From JAHJQQ01 sp964458835 (GTDB taxonomy: Bacteria; Pseudomonadota; Gammaproteobacteria; Thiohalobacterales; Thiohalobacteraceae): DNA of 6,013 bases. Position 1 is the first letter of the stretch; every line of letters starts with the position of its first letter. Shown piece by piece: positions 1 to 6,013 of the stretch. The translations under genes were made by a program, and so were the position numbers. The notes under the pieces are model-generated. The model was not told where the DNA came from and searched no databases. It saw only the letters and a program-made list of their open reading frames with translations. The stretch lies in assembly GCA_964458835.1 (NCBI GenBank), contig CAYWKV010000182.1, positions 1 through 6,013 of the forward strand, given 5' to 3'.

Positions 1-49
1 GTCGAAAATATCCTCGTCATTGCGAGGAGCGCAGCGACGCGGCAATCTC
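1..49. repeat. Left arm of 49-bp perfect inverted repeat (RHCEERSDAAIS-type dispersed repeat)
   Basis: All 49 bases pair with 397-445; the match breaks at 50/396. Read on the plus strand from base 16, the arm encodes RHCEERSDAAIS, a signature I know from many spurious ORFs across bacterial genomes. The arm has its own internal hairpin: ATTGC at 19-23 pairs with GCAAT at 42-46, and CGC at 30-32 pairs with GCG at 39-41. This leaves a GAGGAG bulge at 24-29 and a 6-base loop. The arm begins at the first base of the window, so its outer end is unknown. Confidence 0.9.
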
Positions 50-51
50 GT

Positions 52-345
52 TCAGCGGCAGATGTCCTGAAAGAGATCGCCCCAATTCGGATTTAAGGAC
101 TCAATCAGTTCGATCTTTGTACTTCTCGACCCGGCTTTGAGTTGTTTCTCCCGGGTAATGGCCTGAGCCATATCCTCGTAGAGTTCGAAGTGCACCAGCC
201 TGGTCAGGTTGTATTTTTCAGAGAACCCCGTGATCACCTTGTTCTTGTGTTCCCAGATCCGCTTCGGCAGGTCACTGGTGACACCTATATAGAGGGTTCC
301 ATTCGGCTTGTTGGTGAGCAAGTATACGGCAGGCTGTTTTTGCAT
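52..345 (-). CDS. GIY-YIG nuclease domain protein (small, single domain)
   Basis: A 97-residue protein consisting of one GIY-YIG nuclease domain, the usual length for the small single-domain family. Visible motifs are VYLL at 7-10 (the GIY strand), LYIG at 18-21 (the YIG strand), the catalytic arginine R29 in KRIWEH with H33, the metal-binding glutamate E66 in TREKQLK, and N85 near the C-terminus. All expected catalytic positions are present, so the enzyme is probably active. It should nick or cleave DNA, but the substrate is unknown. The ATG at 343-345 was chosen because homology starts there (MQKQPAVYLL) and AGGGA lies 7 bases upstream. A longer reading from a TTG at 426 runs through the repeat arm and is unlikely to be real. 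A TAATAC at 371-376 could be a -10 box, but no convincing -35 was seen. The gene is enclosed by the 49-bp inverted repeat, which suggests a link to spread of the repeat. Family assignment is firm; the role is not. Confidence 0.93.
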   Translation of the reverse strand: MQKQPAVYLLTNKPNGTLYIGVTSDLPKRIWEHKNKVITGFSEKYNLTRLVHFELYEDMAQAITREKQLKAGSRSTKIELIESLNPNWGDLFQDICR

Positions 346-396
346 CGCATCGTCCCTGATGTGATCGCGTGTATTAGACAGCAGCTTCTGCGTTAG

Positions 397-445
397 GAGA
401 TTGCCGCGTCGCTGCGCTCCTCGCAATGACGAGGATATTTTCGAC
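397..445. repeat. Right arm of 49-bp perfect inverted repeat
   Basis: Exact reverse complement of 1-49 and therefore the same dispersed repeat in opposite orientation. The matching internal hairpin spans 400-427. It lies 51 bp upstream of the GIY-YIG start codon, so it could also carry part of that gene's promoter, though none is clear. Bases 446-561, beyond the arm, form a 116-bp spacer to the lipoprotein stop codon. I see only a weak interrupted GC hairpin there. Confidence 0.9.
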
Positions 446-561
446 TGCTACTGGCCGATACCAGATCTTCGAGTGAAGCAAACCCTCACTCCCCGCTTCA
501 TCCGCTTTTCGCCGCCCCGCCGGTGTTCGCCCGTTGGGGAGGCTTAATCTTTCCCTGTCTT

Positions 562-981
562 CTACCGCCCGATATCCGTCACTACATCCAGAATCACCCG
601 GCTGCGGTCGTCGATGAGCACGATGTCGGTGCCGATGCGCAACCGCGAATAGCCTCTGGGCAACGGGCTCAGCCGCATATCGAGTTCGCGGTCCAGGCGC
701 CGCATCTCCAGGCCGGGCGGCAGGGTGCCTTTGCGGTGCAGTTGCTTGCGCAGGCCCGGGGGCAGGGTCTCCTTCTTCGCCAGGCCGGGTGGCAGGTTCC
801 TGCGGTACCAGCGGTGGATCTCGTCGCGGTCGCGGTCGCTGAACACCAGCGTCACGCGGCCGTGCTCGTCGCGGACGGTGACCGCCCCGCGCGTCGACGT
901 TCCGCTGCTCGCGCAGCCGCCCAGCGCCAGTGCGCCGGCCGTCACCAGGCCGCCGATCATGAACCGTCTGCGTGTCAGCAT
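562..981 (-). CDS. Tat-type lipoprotein with three LPPGL repeats (CigR/RcnB-like)
   Basis: A 139-residue exported protein. The N-terminus TRRRFMIGG (3-11) fits the twin-arginine pattern RRxF[LM]. A hydrophobic stretch follows, then a lipobox-like LGGC with the lipidated cysteine at C23. This predicts a folded or cofactor-bearing lipoprotein exported by Tat. The middle has three LPPGL motifs at 63-67, 73-77 and 87-91, embedded in basic residues. The C-terminus (about 110-139) has the form Y-x-L-R-I-G-T-D-I-V-L-I-D followed by VILDVV. Repeated LPPGL plus this C-terminal pattern resembles the CigR/RcnB-like periplasmic proteins. I rely on memory of that family, and the biochemical function is unknown. 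The start is fixed by a strong AAGGAGG just upstream. It lies 85 bp after the acyltransferase on the same strand, so it may be the last gene of that operon or have its own promoter. Confidence 0.82.
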   Translation of the reverse strand: MLTRRRFMIGGLVTAGALALGGCASSGTSTRGAVTVRDEHGRVTLVFSDRDRDEIHRWYRRNLPPGLAKKETLPPGLRKQLHRKGTLPPGLEMRRLDRELDMRLSPLPRGYSRLRIGTDIVLIDDRSRVILDVVTDIGR

Positions 982-985
982 GTTT

Positions 986-992
986 CCTCCTT
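986..992 (-). promoter_or_regulatory. Strong ribosome binding site of the lipoprotein gene
   Basis: The minus strand reads AAGGAGG here, a full match to the 16S anti-Shine-Dalgarno core, four bases before the ATG at 979-981. It supports that start over any upstream alternative and suggests strong translation. Confidence 0.75.
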
Positions 993-1066
993 GGTGGACG
1001 CCTCGTGTGTGAATCGGCTATGACCCAAGCCTGGGCCGCCGCCGCTGAATGGGGCCTGAACCGCGC

Positions 1067-1807
1067 TCACTCCGCCGGCCGCGGTGCCGAGATCCGCGTC
1101 ATGGTGTCTTCGATCCACGTCTCCGCCTGCCTGAGGATCTCCGCCGCCGAACGCCCCTGGCTTTGGATCGGCGGGCCGATCACCACCTGGATCTCGCCCG
1201 GCCGCATCAGGAAGCTGCGCGCCGGCCAGTATTCGCCCGCGTTGTGCGCGACCGGCACGATGGCGTGTCCGGTCTGCTCCGCGAGCACGGCGCCGCCGAT
1301 GCGGTAGCGTCCGCGCTCGCCCGGCGCCATGCGCGTGCCCTCGGGAAACACCACGACCCAGCGGCCGGTCTCCAGCCGCTGCCGGCCCTGGGTCACCAGC
1401 TGCTCGACGGCCTTGCGGCCGGCCTTGCGGTCGATGGCGATGGCGCCGACCATCGCCAGGCCCCAGCCGAAGAACGGGACCCTCAGCAGTTCGCGCTTCA
1501 GCACCCAGACCTGCGGCGGAAAGATCTCCTGCAGGGCGAGCGTCTCCCAGGTCGACTGGTGCTTGCTGAAGATGATCGCCGTGTCTTTGGGGATGTTCTC
1601 GCGGCCGGTGACGCGGTAGGTCAGTCCGCAGCTGTGTTTGAGCCACCACAGGTTCAGCCGCGCCCAGCGCGTGGCCACCGCATAGCGCACGCGGAAGGAG
1701 AATGGAAAGCACAGCACGGTGGCCATGGCGAATAGCGGAATGGTGGTGAAGAACACCACGCCGAACAGTCCCGAGCGGACCACGCGCAGGGCGGCCGATG
1801 CGCTCAT
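1067..1807 (-). CDS. plsC: 1-acyl-sn-glycerol-3-phosphate acyltransferase family protein (PlsC-like)
   Basis: A 246-residue inner-membrane acyltransferase of the PlsC/LPLAT family, which transfers an acyl chain to lysophosphatidic acid or a related lysolipid. A hydrophobic segment at about 13-33 anchors the N-terminus. Motif I is KHQSTWE, with H83 and E88, so the usual HX4D carries glutamate in place of aspartate. Motif II is KRELLRVPFFGW (104-115), motif III is FPEGTR (154-159), and motif IV is VPVAHNAG (184-191). The ATG overlaps the gmhB stop in ATGA, indicating translational coupling. To my knowledge the same acyltransferase sits next to gmhB and glyQS in Pseudomonas (PA0005), where it has been called an LPA acyltransferase. 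An organism often has another PlsC, so the exact lysolipid is uncertain and the symbol is a family label. Confidence 0.92.
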   Translation of the reverse strand: MSASAALRVVRSGLFGVVFFTTIPLFAMATVLCFPFSFRVRYAVATRWARLNLWWLKHSCGLTYRVTGRENIPKDTAIIFSKHQSTWETLALQEIFPPQVWVLKRELLRVPFFGWGLAMVGAIAIDRKAGRKAVEQLVTQGRQRLETGRWVVVFPEGTRMAPGERGRYRIGGAVLAEQTGHAIVPVAHNAGEYWPARSFLMRPGEIQVVIGPPIQSQGRSAAEILRQAETWIEDTMTRISAPRPAE

Positions 1808-2358
1808 GCCTCACCCCGCTCGGCGAGCAGCGCATCGACGGCCGTGGCGAGGTCGGCGAACACCGGGGTATCGCCGAACCCTTCCGCCTGCAGCCGCGCC
1901 TGTGTCTTCGCGCCTTTGCCGGTCAGCACCAGGATCGGCTGCGCACCCACGCTGCGCGCCGCCTGCAGATCGCGCAGCGAGTCGCCGACCGCGGGCACGC
2001 CCCGCAACGAGACGTTCAGGCGCCGCGCGATGTCTTGCAGCAGGCCGGGCCTGGGCTTGCGGCAGTCGCACTCATCGTCGGGTCCGTGCGGACAGAAGAA
2101 TACCGCATCGACGGCGCCGCCGACGTCGGCGAGCGCGCGGTGCATCTTCTCGTGGATGCGGCTCAAGGTGTCGGCATCGAACAGGCCGCGCGCGAGGCCG
2201 GACTGATTGCTCGCCACCACCACCCGGTACTCCGCGCGGTTGAGCCGCGCGATCGCCTCCAGGCTGCCGGGAATGGGAATCCATTCGTCGGGCGATTTGA
2301 TGTAGGCGTCGGAGTCTTCGTTGATGACGCCGTCGCGGTCGAGGATCACGAGTCGCAT
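1804..2358 (-). CDS. gmhB: D-glycero-D-manno-heptose 1,7-bisphosphate 7-phosphatase
   Basis: A 184-residue cytoplasmic HAD-superfamily phosphatase. It removes the C7 phosphate from heptose bisphosphate on the way to ADP-heptose for the LPS inner core. Motif 1 is LDRDGVIN (6-13), with nucleophile D7 and acid/base D9. Motif 2 is SNQSG (50-54), motif 3 includes RKPRPG (100-105), and motif 4 is VGDS (124-127). The zinc-binding loop that marks GmhB is present: C89, H91, C97 and C99 in CPH(5x)CDC. Length is normal for the family. The start follows the family N-terminus (MRLVILDRDG), because the upstream bases show no good Shine-Dalgarno. Initiation may therefore be inefficient, or depend on readthrough from the gene before it. 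It follows the MazG-like gene across a hairpin-bearing 140-bp spacer and overlaps the acyltransferase by 4 bp. Confidence 0.95.
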   Translation of the reverse strand: MRLVILDRDGVINEDSDAYIKSPDEWIPIPGSLEAIARLNRAEYRVVVASNQSGLARGLFDADTLSRIHEKMHRALADVGGAVDAVFFCPHGPDDECDCRKPRPGLLQDIARRLNVSLRGVPAVGDSLRDLQAARSVGAQPILVLTGKGAKTQARLQAEGFGDTPVFADLATAVDALLAERGEA

Positions 2359-2399
2359 AGGTGGAAGTTCCCGGCCACGTCAGGCGGCGTCAACCGTAT

Positions 2400-2493
2400 G
2401 ATGGCCACGAAACCCACGAAATCCACGAAAAAGTATGAGGAGAGAACTTTCTCGTCGGCATTGTTCGTGGATTTCGTGGGTTTCGTGGCCATC
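2400..2493. repeat. Perfect 30-bp inverted repeat built from CCACGAAA units
   Basis: Bases 2400-2429 and 2464-2493 are exact reverse complements around a 34-base centre. The left arm holds three 9-base units of the form NCCACGAAA, starting near 2404, 2413 and 2422. The centre has a smaller palindrome at 2440-2453 (GAGAGAACTTTCTC), so transcription would give a long, almost continuous hairpin. The arm read as protein gives FVDFVGFVAI, a signature I recognise from spurious ORFs in many genomes, so this is probably a dispersed repeat. It starts 6 bases after the MazG-like stop and ends 41 bases before gmhB. It could shield the upstream message or reduce gmhB expression, which is inference. There is no T-tract of a standard terminator. 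Confidence 0.9.
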
Positions 2494-2498
2494 CTCGC

Positions 2499-2837
2499 TC
2501 ATTCCATGTCGCGGAATTCGGAGACGCGGATGCGGCCGTTGACCATGCGCGATTCGCGCTGCATCAGTTTCTCCATCTTGTCCCAGAAGGCCTGCCTGAG
2601 ATCGAAGTCCTGCGCGATGGCGGTGCCGATCAGCAGGATGAACAGGTCGGCACACTCCTCGGCGAGCAAAGCCTTGCTCTTGCCCTTGGTGACACAGGAG
2701 GAGATCTCGCCCAGCTCCTCGGCCATCAGCGCCACGCGGTAGGTCAGCTCCTCCCCGCCGGTGTTCTTGAAATCGTGCTTGTCGTGGAAGGCCTGCACGG
2801 CCTTCAGCATCGCCTGGTAGGAATCGTGTTCGTTCAT
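2499..2837 (-). CDS. MazG-like nucleotide pyrophosphohydrolase
   Basis: A 112-residue all-alpha protein with the paired acidic motifs of the MazG/dimeric dUTPase-like superfamily. EELGE (40-44) and EECAD (60-64) supply E40, E41, E44, E60, E61 and D64 to bind the magnesium ions. Members hydrolyse nucleoside triphosphates to monophosphate and pyrophosphate and often clean up damaged or excess nucleotides. The substrate here cannot be read from sequence. The C-terminal segment (about 84-110) is charged, with KLMQRESRM followed by GRIRVSEF. The ATG at 2835-2837 is supported by GGAGG eight bases upstream. An open extension to 3050 runs through repeat-like intergenic DNA and is rejected. The gene lies between glyS and gmhB, the place held by a hypothetical gene (PA0007) in Pseudomonas as I recall it. 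Confidence 0.88.
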   Translation of the reverse strand: MNEHDSYQAMLKAVQAFHDKHDFKNTGGEELTYRVALMAEELGEISSCVTKGKSKALLAEECADLFILLIGTAIAQDFDLRQAFWDKMEKLMQRESRMVNGRIRVSEFRDME

Positions 2838-2845
2838 CGTGGCAA

Positions 2846-2850
2846 CCTCC
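2846..2850 (-). promoter_or_regulatory. Ribosome binding site deciding the MazG-like start
   Basis: The minus strand reads GGAGG, eight bases before the ATG at 2835-2837. This well-placed site fixes the 112-residue form and argues against the 183-residue upstream extension. Confidence 0.75.
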
Positions 2851-2854
2851 GTCA

Positions 2855-2985
2855 CCGCAGGAGCGACCCTTGACTCATTTGCATGACACGCCTGTAAAAG
2901 ACAGCAGTCTCTGCGGGGGCGGTTCGCGGCCAGCACCCCAGGGCGACCTCGGCGCAAGCGCCCCACCTTCAGGCCGCTCCTGCGG
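2855..2985. repeat. Imperfect repeat region with 11-bp terminal inverted repeats and an inner hairpin
   Basis: CCGCAGGAGCG at 2855-2865 is the exact reverse complement of 2975-2985, and partial pairing continues inwards for a few bases. Near the right arm a hairpin GGCGC-AA-GCGCC occupies 2951-2962. The GCAGGAGCG ends resemble the GTAGGAGCGG-type palindromic intergenic repeats common in gammaproteobacteria. Whether this is a true member or a decayed relative cannot be settled from one copy. Confidence 0.5.
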
Positions 2986-3048
2986 GCGTCACGCCATGGG
3001 GCAGTACTCAATAACGACCATCTCACCGTCGTCCCACAGCCTTTACCC

Positions 3049-3079
3049 AAAAAAACTCCTTCAACTCAGCTACGGGAGT
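3049..3079 (-). terminator. Weak candidate rho-independent terminator downstream of glyS
   Basis: On the minus strand ACTCC (3075-3079) can pair with GGAGT (3055-3059) across a 15-base loop, followed at once by a run of seven T (3049-3055, the first T shared with the stem). The stem is short and the loop long, so termination would be weak at best. Its place about 150 bases after the glyS stop fits partial termination ahead of the MazG-like gene. Confidence 0.25.
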
Positions 3080-3161
3080 ACACGGAAATGCAATCACCTC
3101 GCGAAGCCCTGCCTCAGCACCCGGCAGGTCACAGGGTCTGTTGTGTGAAGCCCATGATCTT

Positions 3162-3190
3162 GTCCGTGTTCTTCCGTGTGCTTCCGTGGC
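3162..3190. repeat. Tandem TTCCGTG block, half of a dispersed hairpin repeat
   Basis: Three units of the form (T)TCCGTG follow each other at a spacing of about 10 bases. The matching opposite arm expected in a full element is missing; only a short ACACGGAA at 3080-3087 remains that could be its remnant. Read on the plus strand it gives VFFRVFPW, a pattern I recognise from spurious ORFs. It lies just 41 bases beyond the glyS stop. Confidence 0.6.
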
Positions 3191-3231
3191 AAATGCGGTT
3201 TTCGGGTTTATGGGGCGGCAACGTGGCCATC

Positions 3232-5306
3232 TCAATTCTGCAGCCGCGACAGATCCGCCGCCCGCAGGAACAGCGACTGCAGCTGCTGCAGCAGCGCGAG
3301 CCGGTTGGCGCGCAGCGCGGCGTCCTCGGCCATCACCATGACGTTGTCGAAGAAGCGGTCGACCGGCTCGCGCAGCGCCGCCAGCCGGCGCAGGCCCGCG
3401 GTGTAGTCGCCGCGGTCGAATGCGCTTTCCACCTCGCCGCGCAGCGCGTCGAGCCCCGTGGCCAGATCGCGTTCCGCCGCGTCGACGAGCCGCTCGGCTG
3501 CGACCGCCGCGGGGATCGCCTCCTCCGTCTTGCGCAGGATGTTGCCGATGCGCTTGTTGGCCGCGGCGAGGCTCGCCGCCTCCGGCAGCGCGCGGAATTC
3601 GGTGACCGCATGCAGGCGGGCGTGGAAATCCAGCGGGCGGGTCGGGCGCTGCGCGCGCACGGCATCGAACACGTCGGGTGCGATGCCGGCCTCGGTGTAG
3701 TAGGCGCGCAGCCGCTCCATCATGAACTCGAACACGCCGTCGACCGCCTCCCCGGCCCCGAGCGCCGCGGGGAAGCCGGCGGCCGCCGTCGCGAGCAGTT
3801 CGGCGAGATCGAGATCGCGTCCGCCTTCGATGAGGATGCGCAGCACGCCGAGCGCGGCGCGGCGCAGGGCGAAGGGATCCTTGTCGCCGGTCGGCGGCTG
3901 GCCGATGGCGAAGATGCCGACCAGCGTATCGAGGCGATCGGCGATCGCCAGCGCCTGGCCGGTCGCGGTTTGCGGCAGCGCATCGCCGGCGAAGCGCGGG
4001 CGGTACTGTTCGTCGATCGCCTGCGCGACTTCCTCGGGCTCGCCGTCGTGCTGCGCATAGTAGCGGCCCATCACGCCCTGCAGTTCGGGAAACTCGAACA
4101 CCATCTGGGTGAGCAGATCGCACTTGGCGAGCATGGCCGCACGTTCCGCCAGCCGTGCATCGGCGCCGAGCGCGGCGGCGATGTGGGCGGCCAGTCGCGC
4201 GACGCGCTTCTGCTTGTCCAGCAGCGTGCCGAGCCGGTTCTGGAACACCATGGTGCCGAGCCGGTCGATGCGCGCCTCCAGGCGCTGCTTGCGGTCCTGG
4301 TTCCAGAAGAAGGCGGCGTCGGTCAGGCGCGGGCGCACCACGCGTTCGTTGCCGGCCTTCACCTGCGCGGGATCGCGGCTGACGATGTTGGAGATGGTGA
4401 TGAAATGCGGCAGCAGCCGGCCGGTGCCGTCGACCACCGGGAAATATTTCTGGTTGTCCTGCATGGTCGAGATCAGCGCCTCGGACGGCACCTCGAGAAA
4501 ACGCGTCTCGAAATCGCCGGTCACTGCGACCGGCCATTCGACCAGTGCCGTGACCTCGTCGAGCAGATCCTCGTCGATCAGGGCGCGGCCGCCGGCGGCG
4601 ACGCCGGCCTCGATCACCTGACCGCGGATCGCCGCGCGGCGTTCGGCGAAATCGGCGAGCACCCGGCCTTCGGTCTGCAGCAGCGGCGCATAGGCGGCGG
4701 GTTCGCCGATGTAGATCGGCGCGGGATGGTGGAAGCGGTGCCCGCGCGTCTCGCGGCCGCTCTGGACGCCGAGGATCTCGGCATCGATGACCTCGTCGCC
4801 GAACAGCAGCACGATCCAGTGCACCGGCCGCACGAACTCGGCCGTGCCCGCGCCCCAGCGCATGCGTTTGGGGATCGGCAGCTGACCGAGTGCCTGGTCG
4901 ACGATGTCGGGGATGAGTTCGGCCGTGCCGCGTCCGCGCTCCATGACGCGATGCACCAGCCAGGCGCCCTTGTCGGTCTCGAGCTTCTCCAGCTGTTCGA
5001 CGCCGACGCCGCAGGAACGCGCGAAGCCCTGTGCGCCGGGCGTCGGATTGCCGTCCTCGTCGAAGGCGGCCGCGAGCGCGGGGCCGCGCCGGATCTGCTC
5101 GCGGTCGGCCTGGGTCGTGGCGACGGCCTCGAGCCCCGAAGCCAGCCGCCGCGGCGCGGCATAGTCGTGCACCTCGCCGAACGCGAGGTCGGCCTGTACC
5201 AGGCCCTTGCGCACGCCGTCGCTGAACGCGCGGCTCAGACGCAGCAGTGCCTTGGGCGGCAGTTCCTCGGTGCCGATCTCGATCAGCAGGTCGCGGGTCT
5301 CGTTGG

Positions 5307-5310
<4 letters not shown>
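3232..5310 (-). CDS. glyS: Glycine--tRNA ligase, beta subunit
   Basis: A 692-residue cytoplasmic protein, matching the roughly 690 residues usual for GlyS. With GlyQ it forms the alpha2beta2 enzyme that charges tRNA-Gly with glycine; the beta subunit mainly recognises the tRNA. Recognisable blocks are IGTEELPPK (12-20), EFVRPVHWIV (157-166), QDNQKYF (284-290), the HD-like region with KCDLLTQMVFEFPELQG (396-412), KDPFALRRAA (477-486), and ANKRIGNIL (584-592). The C-terminal DALR-type anticodon-binding domain ends with VDRFFDNVMVM (650-660) and FLRAADLS. The ATG at 5308-5310 overlaps the glyQ stop in ATGA and has GGAGG seven bases upstream. A slightly longer reading with seven extra residues is therefore not used. 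The gene is intact, with no frameshift. Confidence 0.98.

Positions 5311-6013
<703 letters not shown>

Larger units (their letters stand above)
1..445. mobile_element. Candidate mobile cassette: GIY-YIG nuclease gene inside a perfect 49-bp inverted repeat
   Basis: Bases 1-49 and 397-445 are exact reverse complements of each other, so the unit is at least 445 bp. The only gene inside is an intact GIY-YIG nuclease whose stop codon lies 2 bp from the left arm and whose start lies 51 bp from the right arm. The repeat is of a type dispersed in many bacterial genomes, recognisable by its translation RHCEERSDAAIS. The gene-in-repeat layout recalls REP elements with their RAYT transposases, but here the enzyme is a GIY-YIG nuclease. 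That mobility depends on this gene is inference. The left boundary coincides with the window edge, so the arm may be longer and no target-site duplication can be judged. Confidence 0.55.
2838..3231. other. 394-bp intergenic region between glyS and the MazG-like gene
   Basis: No credible gene is seen here. It holds, from left to right, the ribosome binding site of the MazG-like gene, an 11-bp inverted repeat (2855-2865 with 2975-2985), a tight GGCGC-AA-GCGCC hairpin (2951-2962), a weak candidate terminator (3049-3079), a 6-bp-stem hairpin (3108-3113 with 3123-3128), and a TTCCGTG tandem block (3162-3190). Base composition is more mixed than in the flanking genes. No clear sigma-70 promoter was recognised. 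Confidence 0.7.

Noticed and set aside
346..426. 27-residue extension of the GIY-YIG protein from a TTG in the right repeat arm
   Set aside because: The extra residues come from the repeat arm itself, and the conserved domain starts right after the ATG at 345.
1..445. CRISPR-like or tandem array made from the two repeat copies
   Set aside because: There are only two copies, in opposite orientation, separated by a gene; no spacer pattern is present.
516..545. GC-rich hairpin (CCCC paired with GGGG, plus an inner 3-bp stem) downstream of the lipoprotein gene as a terminator
   Set aside because: The stem is interrupted by a 2x2 internal loop and is not followed by a T-tract on the minus strand.
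982..1066. Promoter or terminator in the gap between the acyltransferase and the lipoprotein gene
   Set aside because: Only a 4-bp CCCA/TGGG stem was found and no paired -35/-10 boxes; transcription may simply continue from upstream.
2202..2742. Plus-strand frame ending in the peptide pattern FVDFVGFVAI over the gmhB-MazG spacer
   Set aside because: It is antisense to gmhB and translates the dispersed inverted repeat, a known source of spurious proteins.
2838..3050. 71-residue N-terminal extension of the MazG-like protein from a TTG
   Set aside because: It translates repeat-like intergenic sequence and bypasses an ATG with a GGAGG eight bases upstream; homology begins at that ATG.
3023..4537. 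A 504-codon minus-strand frame overlapping the 3' part of glyS
   Set aside because: It is an arginine- and alanine-rich alternative frame of glyS that runs on into the intergenic repeat; no domain is visible.

Overview
The window looks like chromosomal DNA of a GC-rich gammaproteobacterium, probably of a Chromatiales or Ectothiorhodospiraceae type. The evidence is the gene order glyQ > glyS > (small gene) > gmhB > plsC-like acyltransferase, all on the minus strand. To my knowledge this matches the PA0009-PA0005 block of Pseudomonas. The split alpha/beta glycyl-tRNA synthetase and an LPS heptose pathway gene also fit a Gram-negative proteobacterium. The exact taxon is an inference.

Layout, read along the minus strand from the right edge. 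glyQ is cut by the window edge (5307-6013) and overlaps glyS (3232-5310) by 4 bp. A 394-bp intergenic stretch (2838-3231) follows, with repeat debris and a weak candidate terminator. Next is a small MazG-like nucleotide pyrophosphohydrolase (2499-2837). A 140-bp spacer then carries a perfect 30-bp inverted repeat (2400-2493). gmhB (1804-2358) and the acyltransferase (1067-1807) overlap by 4 bp. An 85-bp gap leads to a Tat-type lipoprotein with three LPPGL repeats (562-981). At the left edge is a GIY-YIG nuclease gene (52-345) enclosed by a perfect 49-bp inverted repeat (1-49 and 397-445).

The housekeeping genes serve glycyl-tRNA charging, cleaning of nucleotide pools (inferred), LPS heptose synthesis and phospholipid acylation. 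Together they form a conserved translation and envelope cluster.

The unusual content lies between the genes. Three unrelated-looking dispersed repeat types occupy separate spacers, plus a fourth short inverted repeat. The most interesting unit is the GIY-YIG gene, which almost exactly fills the space between two opposed copies of a repeat recognisable by its translation RHCEERSDAAIS. It looks like a compact cassette of nuclease plus its repeat, and is the best candidate here for an under-described mobile or repeat-spreading system.
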